64,000 nucleotides of DNA, taken from contig NC_080044.1 in NCBI RefSeq assembly GCF_012489685.1, positions 60,999,507-61,063,506 on the forward strand, read 5' to 3'. Below are positions 33,301 through 42,403 of this stretch, one piece after another. The position numbers were made by a program, and so were the translations under genes. Source of the stretch: Lotus japonicus (taxonomy: Eukaryota > Streptophyta > Magnoliopsida > Fabales > Fabaceae). Every line of letters begins with the position of its first letter. Within the stretch, counting starts at the first letter, position 1. The notes beneath the pieces were generated by a model. It was not told where the DNA came from, ran no database searches, and saw only the letters and a list, made by a program, of their open reading frames with translations.

Positions 33301-34511
33301 ATCCGAGGGATTGGATCGATTCAGCGACAACTTTTCGACACGCGCGGATCCGTATGTTCAATCCGATGGATTGGATCGATTCGGCGGTAGTCATTGGACA
33401 CGCGCAACGTCCGTATGTTCGACTCTTTTGAGTGAACCGACTTGGCGTTGTCATTCGTTGCATGTGCGAGTCCGTATGTTCAACCCGATGGGTTGGATCG
33501 ACTCGACATGCCTAATTGTGGGAGTTGCGTGTGCGAGTCCGTATGTTCAACCCAAGGGGTTTGATCGACTTGACATGCCTAATTGTTGGGATAATCTTCT
33601 GAGTTGACATTGCATGCATACATGCACCCCTACTGATTTATTGAGTCATTGTTTATTGAACTGTTGAGATAGCAGATATCGAATTGTTTATTAGAGCCTT
33701 GATAACATGCTATGTATATACCTTAGGGTAGGCAATACATAAATTACATGTAGATATACAACATATATATATATATACCCCCTTATTCTTCACATGTTGT
33801 TTGTATTATCTATTTTATTCCGTGAGTTGACCCTAGCGCCTTGGCTTTGTTTGTATGTTTGTGTTTGGGCGGTCGGCCTGCTGCCAGGCGTCCGTCAGTC
33901 GATTCGTGATGACTCGTCACTCGAGGAGGACCAGGAGCGTAATGATTATTACTGAAGCTTTCGACGAGGACCCGGACTGAATGCATGACCAGATGAGGGT
34001 CGATGATGGAAGCATAGGGTATGGGTGTTTAGAGCCTACTAAGGTTGGGTGTTAGTGTCATAGCTCTGAATCGTCATTTGTACTTTTGGGACAGGGTAGT
34101 TTCCGACAGATTGCTTTTCGGTGTGGTTCTCCGTTGATGGGAATCGCATGGAGTAGTCGGACGTAAGAAGTCTTTTTGGAAGCCGTTTTGGGCTGACTTA
34201 CTTTTCGAAGGACTGTATTTATAAAACTTATGACTCTATTTATGAGTCGCACTTGTTTGCCGTTGGGCAACACTTTTAGTTACTTGATGTTACTTTCCGT
34301 CACTTGAGGACACTCGTGACGATGTTTTTAGTTGCAGCGAGGGCTGTGCTTGTATTGTATATTAATCGCTGTTAATCGCGATTGGGTTGAGTCTTTATTT
34401 CGACAAGTCTTTTTATTTAAACAAAAACGAAAAAAAAATACCTGCTTTTCCACTTTACTTTATTTTATTTTCGAGTTACTAAAGTGACGCCACCGAAATC
34501 GGGGTGTTACA
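30361..34511 (+). mobile_element. 4.15-kb LTR, chromovirus-like (Tekay-type style)
   Basis: A long LTR in plus orientation. It has inverted-like termini (CCCCTCCGTGGTGGCGTC at the start, GACGCCACCGAAATCGGGG then TGTTACA at the end), a TATA box CCTATATATAG at about 31142, and a tandem array at 33104-33600. It ends exactly where a primer site follows (34521). Length and motifs fit long-LTR chromoviruses, but no gag or pol is attached to confirm the lineage. The first few bases (TGTAACA by analogy) are absent at the junction with copy 1 of the pararetrovirus. Open frames inside (for example 30700-30957 and 31153-31383) have no recognisable domain. Confidence 0.65.
33104..33600 (+). repeat. tandem array, 8 units of about 62 bp, hairpin-forming
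   Basis: Units start with GAATCCGTATGTTCAA or variants at 33104, 33164, 33225, 33286, 33346, 33406, 33468 and 33534. Most contain CAATCCGATGGATTGG, which can fold as a short hairpin. Units 3-6 are most alike; the last two diverge together. The array is in the transcribed half of the LTR, downstream of the TATA box. Frames of 60-124 codons that cross it are repeat artefacts. Confidence 0.85.
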
Positions 34512-34520
34512 GAACCCCTC

Positions 34521-34534
34521 TTGGTATCAGAGCC
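34521..34534 (+). other. initiator-tRNA primer binding site of the 4.15-kb LTR
   Basis: TTGGTATCAGAGCC, complementary to the 3' end of initiator methionine tRNA, lies nine bases after the LTR end. Its AGAGCC overlaps the first bases of the pararetrovirus copy 2 sequence, so the junction lies within the primer site. Confidence 0.8.
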
Positions 34535-35628
34535 TGTTTGTAAAGGATTGGTTGGGTTTTGGTCTTAAGACCATAACGCCAAGAGAACACCCAAGAGAGG
34601 GAAAAGATTGTAAAAAAGTTTAAACAATCTGGATAATTGTTCAACTCTTTGTTCCAGTGTTTAATGAAGTGATTGTATCCCTCAAGAACTTCAGAGGGGA
34701 AAATTTCAGTTGTAGGTCCAAAGAAGCTCCACCATGAATGAAACCAATTTGGAAAAGAATATTTGTTGGTCCATTTAAAATAAATGAGCCAAGAATGTTT
34801 GAAACTTTTGTTTTGCAGACCAAGGATTATATTATCCCAAGCCCTGATATAGTCCCAATAATTAAAACCAACTGGGTCGAAATTCTGGGAGAACTTTTTG
34901 TAACTGTGTGGATTTGGTCCAAAGTCCTTGGGACGAAGGACACGGAGGATTTGTAGTGTAGAATGGGTAATTAGGGAATTATCATTTTTATCCCTAAAAT
35001 GTTTGATTTCCACACTGTTTGTGTCAACCAAAATAAACTCATAGAATCTTTGGTTTTTGATTGGGTGAGTGGGATCAAGATGACTTGGGAAGAGCTTGGT
35101 ACCAATTTTATTGGCCAGGTTAACTCCTCCAGAATTGTCCCACCATTCTGGTTCGATGAAGGTTTGGAATTTCATATCTGCTTTAGCCAAGTAACCTGAA
35201 TTTGGGCTAGGTCGGGCAACTGGGCTAGGTTGGGCAACAACAACAGGTTTTTTCCCATCATAAGTTGCTAAGCTTCTGGTTCTATCAATAAAAGCTTGGA
35301 GGGATTGAATTTCTTGATCATCATCTTTGTCGGCGATGCTGGCCCAAGATTTATTTGGAAGTTTGGTGAGGCCTTGAGGTATTTCATCTAAGCCTGCTTG
35401 TTTGAAGGCAAGGAGTGTTGGGATGGATAAAGCATAATCTGCTTTAGTTTGTTTTGGTTGGGAAGATTGGGTCTGAGCAGTGGGCTCAATTTTTTGGACA
35501 GTGGGTCCAGTTTGGTGAGCAGTGGGCTCAGATAAGATTAAAGGATCAGAGATTACAATACCTTTATTCCTTTCTCTGCTTTTGCCTCTTCCTCGTGAGG
35601 AGGAGGAGGAGGGGCCTCTGGAGGCCAT
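34529..35628 (-). pseudogene. pararetrovirus ORF2, copy 2, 3'-truncated
   Basis: ATG at 35628-35626 is two bases past the ORF1 stop (35632-35630), with a one-base gap. The frame lacks the premature stop of copy 1 and is open for about 367 viral codons. It then runs into the retrotransposon primer site and LTR and ends after a few foreign residues at 34507. About 110 C-terminal residues, including the acidic tail, are missing. The N-terminal basic region and tryptophan-rich middle are as in copy 1. Confidence 0.75.
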
Positions 35629-35629
35629 G

Positions 35630-35780
35630 TTAGGTTCTTCCCTGCAAATATTCACGAGTAAGAAAATCAGGGAGAGAATTGTTAGATCCTTTTATATATT
35701 CAATATCGAAGTCAAAAACGCTTAAAATAGCTTGCCATCTGGCAAAGATATGTTTTGAAGCTAAGTTTTTGACATCTTTT
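35630..35780 (-). pseudogene. end of pararetrovirus ORF1 (RNase H tail), copy 2
   Basis: The final 50 codons of the ORF1 RNase H domain, ending in the LPDFLTRE block and a TAA at 35632-35630, are separated from the rest of ORF1 by Sire-2. The CTTTT target copy is at 35776-35780. Confidence 0.85.
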
Positions 35781-36987
35781 TGTAAGATCAAGTTTTGATC
35801 TAGTAGTACAACTCTATGTTTTGATGATTACAAGTTAACCTTTTGATATGAACAATTGTGGTACTCTAACGTGTTTTTCTGAGTGTGCTATTTGCAGGTT
35901 CTGACCTCAACTCAATCTCACACAAATCAGAAGCACTGTGTATAAAGAGTGACCCAAGCAACGCTTTCGCATTCACCATGTTCAGTATGAACAGTGGAAA
36001 AGCTTCAGAAGTTCTGAAGTTATACAAACTCTGATGTGGACTCAGTCACTAGAAGCTCTGAAGATCCAGAAGTTCTGATAACCAAGAAACACTGAAGGTT
36101 CAGATGTTCTGATGGTGTAGAAGACTCTGAAGATCCAGAAGCTGAATAGTGGAAACTCTGAAGTCCAGAAGCAAGAAACTCTGAAGGCCATGTTCTTCCC
36201 TCTGAGTTCAGAATCAGAAGATACAATGGTCAGAGGATCTGTGCTTTCCCTCTGACTCTGATCAACCGGCTTCACAAGTTCCAATATGAAGCATTCCCCT
36301 GATCAGAAGTCTCCTAGGTTTAAAGGTCGCGTCGCTATCCAAGTACAAAAGCTACTGTACCTTCCTGACGACCTACCTAACGTTCTCAGCCACAGCAGAA
36401 GCTGGATTTTCCAGAACTGCCCTCCAACGGTAGCATTTCCCATGCATCGCTCAACCCTAATCCTTGGAGTATATAAAGAGGCTGAAGACTGAAAGAAACG
36501 GCTAGAAGCATTCACATACGCAAGACAATCTTAAATTCTTCTAAGTTTTTCTTTCATCTGAAATTCATTGAGTTTACTATTAGCTTTTTAGAAGCAAATC
36601 TCTTGTAAACAATTCTTTGATAAACAGTTTGTTTAGTTCCTTTAGGAGATCAAGGTTGATCGGATCCTAGAGAAGACTAAGAGAGTGAATCTTAGTGTGA
36701 GCTAAGTCAGTGTAATTGTTAGTCACTTGTAGGTTTCAAGTGCAGTTGTAACTCTTACCTGATTAGTGGATTGCCTTCATTCTAAGAAGGAAGAAATCAC
36801 CTTAACGGGTGGACTGGAGTAGCTTGAGTGATTTATCAAGTGAACCAGGATAAAATCCTTGTGTGCTTTTCTATCTCTTATCTTTAGCACTTAAGTTCTC
36901 GAAAGATTTGTCAAAATCTTTAAGGTGGAAGTTTTATACTGAAAACGTTATTCAAACCCCCCCTTTCTACCGTTTTTCATACCTTCA
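35781..36987 (+). repeat. Sire-2 5' LTR
   Basis: It starts TGTAAGATCAAGTTTTGATC, whose first bases hold the inverted repeat AGATCAA/TTGATCT, and ends CATACCTTCA. A TATA box GTATATAAAG lies at about 36469-36478. It carries dense CTGAAG/CTTCAG-type repeats in its first half. Confidence 0.95.
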
Positions 36988-36988
36988 A

Positions 36989-37001
36989 TTGGTATCAGAG
37001 C
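36989..37001 (+). other. Sire-2 primer binding site
   Basis: TTGGTATCAGAGC, one base after the 5' LTR, is complementary to the 3' end of initiator methionine tRNA. Confidence 0.9.
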
Positions 37002-37059
37002 GCAAGTTCTGATTACCACACCTAACAGTGTTCAGTGATCCGGGCCGGTGTGAAAAACA

Positions 37060-38968
37060 ATGGCTGCCACCACCAGTGAAACTCAAAGAGATGGTTACAA
37101 TGCAAAGCCTCCTATGTTCGACGGTCAAAGGTTCGAATATTGGAAAGATAGACTGGAAAGTTTCTTTCTGGGTTTCGATGCAGATCTCTGGGATATTATT
37201 GTGGATGGCTACGAGCGTCCAGTTGATGCAGATGGCAAGAAGATCCCAAGGTCAGAGATGACTGCAGATCAAAAGAAGCTGTACTCACAACATCACAAAG
37301 CAAGAGCAATTCTTCTAAGTGCTATTTCCTATGAAGAGTACCAGAAGATTACAGATCGTGAGTTTGCAAAAGGCATTTTCGAATCTCTGAAGATGTCTCA
37401 TGAAGGAAACAAGAAAGTCAAAGAATCAAAGGCATTGTCTTTGATCCAAAAGTATGAATCCTTCATCATGGAGCCAAATGAGTCCATTGAAGAAATGTTC
37501 TCCAGATTTCAGTTGCTTGTAGCTGGCATACGACCTCTCAACAAGAGCTACACAACAAAAGATCATGTCATAAGGGTCATCAGGTGTCTTCCTGAAAGTT
37601 GGATGCCTTTAGTGACTTCAATAGAGCTCACGAGAGACGTTGAGAATATGAGTTTAGAAGAACTCATCACATTTTGAAATGCCATGAGCTGAAACGCTCA
37701 GAGATGCAAGATCTAAGGAAAAGTCCATAGCCTTGAAATCTAAATCTGAAAAGGCTAAGGTTGAGAAGTCAAAAGCTCTTCAAGCTGAAGAAGAGGAATC
37801 TGAAGAAGCATCAGAAGATTCTGATGAAGATGAGCTGACTCTGATCTCCAAGAGACTCAACCGCATCTGGAAGCACAGGCAGAGCAAGTTCAAAGGCTCT
37901 GGAAAGGCAAAAGGAAAGTATGAGTCCTCAGGCCAGAAGAAGTCATCAATCAAGGAAGTCACATGTTTTGAGTGCAAAGAATCAGGGCACTACAAAAGTG
38001 ACTGTCCAAAGTTGAAGAAGGACAAGAAGCCAAAGAAGCACTTCAAGACCAAGAAGAGTCTGATGGTGACATTTGATGAATCAGAGTCAGAGGATGTTGA
38101 CTCTGATGGTGAAGTCCAAGGACTCATGGCCATTGTCAAAGACAAAGGAGCAGAGTCAAAGGAAGCTGTTGACTCTGACTCAGAATCAGAAGGAGATCCT
38201 AACTCAGACGATGAAAATGAGGTATTCGCTTCTTTCTCTACCTCTGAACTGAAACATGCATTGTCTGATATCATGGATAAGTATAACTCCTTATTGTCTA
38301 AGCATAAGAAGCTGAAAAAGAACTTATCTGCTGTTTCCAAAACTCCTTCTGAACATGAGAAAATTATTTCTGATTTGAAAAATGATAATCATGCTTTGAT
38401 CAATTCTAACTCTGTGCTTAAGAACCAGATTGCTAAGTTAGAAGAAATTGTTGCCTGTGATGCCTCTGATTGTAGAAATGAATCTAAGTATGAAAAGTCT
38501 TTTCAAAGATTCCTAGCTAAAAGCGTGGATAGAAGCTTAATGGCTTCAATGATCTATGGCGTAAGCAGAAATGGAATGCATGACATTGACTATTCTAAAC
38601 CAATTAGAAATGAGCCCTCTGTGTCTAAAGCTAAATCCTTGTATGAATGCTTTGTTCCCTCTGGTACCATATTGCCTGATCCTGTACCTGCTAAAGTTGC
38701 TAAAAACCCTCTTAAAAAGGGATCCTTCTCTATGACTAAATATCATGCAAATATTCCTTTAAAATATCATGTTGAGACACCCAAGGTGATCAGAACCTCT
38801 GGGGTAACTAACAAGAGAGGACCCAGAAAGTGGGCACCTAAGGACAAGATTATCTATGTTGCAGATATCCTTGATAGCTCCACTGAAACACCAATCATGG
38901 TATCTAGACAGTGGATGCTCGCGTCACATGACGGGAGAAAGGCGTATGTTCCGAGAGCTGAAACTTAA
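37060..38968 (+). pseudogene. Sire-2 gag, frameshifted
   Basis: ATG at 37060 opens a copia-type gag (UBN2 family): PPMFDGQRFEYWKDRLESFF near residue 17, then the conserved helical core. The frame ends at 37677 because a base is missing at about 37668 relative to Sire-1. A second one-base loss near 37720 moves the continuation into the frame 37733-38968. The continuation has a Glu/Ser-rich linker, a CCHC zinc knuckle (CFECKESGHYKSDC, about 37964-38005), an acidic region and a Lys-rich C-terminal half that Sire-1 has lost by deletion. The capsid protein would package element RNA; as it stands it cannot be made in one piece. Confidence 0.8.
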
Positions 38969-41960
38969 GCCTGGAGGTGAAGTTGGCTTTGGAGGAAATG
39001 AAAAGGGTAAAATTGTTGGTACTGGTACTATTTGTGTAGATAGTAGTCCATGCATTGATAATGTGTTATTGGTAGACGGCTTAACACATAACTTATTGTC
39101 TATAAGTCAATTAGCTGACAAGGGTTATGATGTTATATTCAATCAAAAGTCCTGCCGGGCTGTAAGTCAGATCGATGGCTCTGTTCTGTTTAACAGCAAG
39201 AGGAAGAACAACATCTATAAGATCAGATTATCTGAGTTGGAGGCTCAGAATGTGAAGTGCCTTCTGTCTGTTAATGAAGAGCAGTGGGTATGGCATAGAC
39301 GGTTAGGGCATGCCAGTATGAGAAAGATTTCTCAGCTGAGCAAGCTAAACCTTGTCAGGGGCTTACCCAATCTGAAGTTCGCTTCAGACGCTCTTTGTGA
39401 AGCATGTCAGAAAGGCAAATTCACAAAAGTCCCTTTCAAGGCAAAGAATGTTGTCTCAACCTCAAGGCCGTTGGAACTTCTGCATATCGACCTTTTTGGA
39501 CCAGTGAAAACTGAGTCTATAGGTGGCAAGAGATATGGGATGGTTATCGTTGATGACTATAGCCGCTGGACATGGGTAAAGTTTCTAACCCGCAAGGATG
39601 AGTCTCATGCTGTGTTCTCTACCTTCATTGCTCAAGTGCAAAACGAGAAGGCTTGTAGGATTGTGCGTGTCAGAAGTGACCATGGTGGAGAGTTTGAGAA
39701 TGACAAGTTTGAGAGTCTGTTTGATTCCTATGGAATTGCACATGATTTCTCTTGTCCCAGAACTCCTCAACAAAATGGTGTTGTTGAGAGGAAGAACAGA
39801 ACTCTTCAGGAGATGGCTAGAACCATGCTCCAAGAAACTGGCATGGCTAAGCACTTTTGGGCAGAGGCAGTAAATACAGCATGTTACATTCAGAACAGAA
39901 TCTCTGTGAGACCAATTCTGAATAAGACTCCTTATGAATTGTGGAAGAACATAAAACCCAACATTTCTTATTTTCATCCTTTTGGCTGTGTTTGTTATGT
40001 TCTCAATACTAAGGATAGATTGCATAAATTTGATGCTAAGTCTTCTAAGTGTCTATTACTCGGTTACTCTGAGAGATCTAAAGGTTTTAGATTTTATAAT
40101 ACTGATGCTAAGACTATTGAAGAATCTATTCATGTTAGATTTGACGATAAGCTTGACTCTGACCAGTCAAAGCTAGTTGAAAAGTTTGCAGATTTAAGCA
40201 TTAATGTTTCTGACAAAGGCAAAGCTCCAGAGGAAGATGAGCCAGAGGAAGATGAACCAGAGGAAGAAGCTGGTCCCTCTAACTCACAAACTCTGAAGAA
40301 GAGCAGAATCACTGCAGCTCACCCTAAGGAATTGATTCTGGGCAACAAAGACGAACCAGTCAGAACCAGATCTGCCTTCAGACCCTCTGAAGAGACCTTG
40401 CTCAGTCTGAAAGGATTGGTGTCCTTAATTGAACCCAAGTCCATAGATGAAGCTCTTCAGGACAAGGATTGGATTCTGGCCATGGAAGAAGAACTGAATC
40501 AATTTTCCAAGAACGATGTTTGGAGCTTAGTGAAGAAGCCTGAGAGTGTCCATGTTATTGGAACGAAGTGGGTATTCAGAAACAAGCTGAATGAGAAAGG
40601 AGATGTAGTCAGAAACAAGGCAAGGCTAGTTGCTCAAGGCTACAGCCAGCAGGAAGGAATAGACTACACTGAAACATTTGCTCCAGTAGCAAGACTGGAG
40701 GCAATCAGACTGTTGATCTCTTTCTCAGTAAATCACAACATAGTTCTACATCAGATGGACGTAAAGAGTGCCTTCCTAAATTGTTATATCTCAGAGGAAG
40801 TCTATGTTCATCAACCCCCAGGTTTTGAAGATGAGAAGAAACCAGACCATGTGTTCAAATTGAAGAAATCACTCTACGGTCTGAAGCAAGCTCCCAGAGC
40901 ATGATATGAGAGACTTAGCTCATTCCTTCTGGAGAATGAGTTTGTAAGGGGTAAAGTAGATACAACTCTTTTTTGCAAGACTTATAAAGATGATATCTTA
41001 ATTGTGCAAATTTATGTTGATGATATTATATTTGGTTCTGCTAATCAATCTCTATGCAAAGAATTTTCTGAGATGATGCAGGCTGAATTTGAGATGAGTA
41101 TGATGGGAGAATTAAAGTACTTTCTGGGAATACAAGTTGATCAAACACCAGAAGGAACATATATCCATCAGAGCAAGTACACTAAAGAACTTCTGAAGAA
41201 GTTCAATATGCTGGAATCTACAGTGGCCAAAACTCCAATGCATCCTACATGCATTCTGGAGAAAGAAGATAAAAGTGGTAAAGTATGTCAGAAGCTCTAT
41301 CGTGGCATGATAGGTTCACTTCTATACTTAACTGCATCTAGGCCAGACATACTATTTAGTGTTCATTTATGTGCTCGTTTCCAATCAGATCCAAGGGAAA
41401 CCCACTTAACTGCTGTTAAGAGGATCCTAAGGTATCTGAAAGGCACCACTAACCTTGGCTTGATGTATAAGAAAACATCAGAGTATAAGCTTTCAGGTTA
41501 CTGTGATGCTGATTATGCTGGAGATAGAACAGAGAGAAAAAGTACTTCTGGAAATTGTCAATTTCTGGGAAGCAATCTAGTCTCATGGGCAAGCAAGAGG
41601 CAATCAACCATTGCACTATCAACTGCAGAGGCAGAATATATCTCAGCAGCAATATGCAGCACTCAGATGCTCTGGATGAAACATCAGCTGGAGGATTATC
41701 AGATCCTTGAGAGCAATATCCCAATCTATTGTGATAACACTGCTGCAATCTCATTGAGTAAGAATCCTATCTTGCATTCAAGGGCAAAGCACATTGAGGT
41801 AAAGTATCACTTTATTAGAGATTATGTACAGAAGGGCGTACTTCTTCTGAAGTTTGTTGATACTGACCATCAATGGGCAGATATCTTTACAAAGCCCTTG
41901 GCAGAGGATAGATTTAATTTTATTCTGAAAAATCTAAACATGGACTTTTGTCCAGAGTGA
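38856..41960 (+). pseudogene. Sire-2 pol: protease, integrase, RT, RNase H, one stop
   Basis: The frame overlaps the end of gag by 113 bp in another frame. Order: protease with the copia DSG motif ([13 protein letters not shown], about 38898); integrase with the HHCC zinc site (WHRRLGHAS to CEACQKGK, about 39290-39420) and DDE residues in [16 protein letters not shown] and VVERKNR; reverse transcriptase with [28 protein letters not shown] and YVDD at 41013-41024; RNase H with [20 protein letters not shown] and an end near residue [14 protein letters not shown] at 40902-40904 stands where Sire-1 has TGG, and the frame resumes directly. Otherwise all catalytic residues are present. Confidence 0.88.
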
Positions 41961-42403
41961 AGATGGATCAGAACCTCTGACTATGATACTTCTTGATCAG
42001 AAGATGTCTAGTCCAGAAGGTAACTCAATCAGAGTGTGTGTACCCACTGGTACTGACTCTGAAGCTGAGACAACAATACGTGTGTCAGTATTTCTGATGC
42101 ATAGTTCCTTGTGCCCGTGTGACAGTCTGTTATGATTGCGTGTAGATGTGCTTCTCTCCTGTGTGTTATTTGTGTATTTACTGTTACTATCTATCTTTAA
42201 TTTTCAACCGTTGATCTTAAAGTGCTTTTTGAATCAACAACGGTTATTTGTTAAAACCCACTATACACACACGATCTCTTTCACTTCCGGTTTTTACTCT
42301 CGCTCTCTCTACTTTTCAAAACCGCTTTTTCTCGATTTCTCTCTCGATCTCTCTTCATCTTCCAACCTTCATCTTCTACCTCAAACCTTCAACCGCTTCA
42401 AAG
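41961..42403 (+). other. Sire-2 spacer between pol and env-like ORF
   Basis: The 443-bp spacer has a Ser-rich out-of-frame reading and a pyrimidine-rich stretch (CTCTCTCT runs, about 42295-42355) just before the env-like ATG, in the manner of a leader or splice-acceptor region. The same spacer occurs in Sire-1 (58823-59261). I see no gene in it. Confidence 0.6.

Noticed and set aside
33104..33600. CRISPR-like array
   Set aside because: Repeats of about 62 bp with degenerate units and no unique spacers, in a plant LTR; a simple tandem array.
33019..33607. Several overlapping frames with repeated MFNPMDWIDS-like units
   Set aside because: Translation of the 62-bp tandem array in the LTR; no start, promoter or conservation argument supports a protein.
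36286..36492. Small frames inside Sirevirus LTRs (four to five per LTR)
   Set aside because: Identical in both Sire-2 LTRs because the LTRs are identical; codon content follows LTR repeats.
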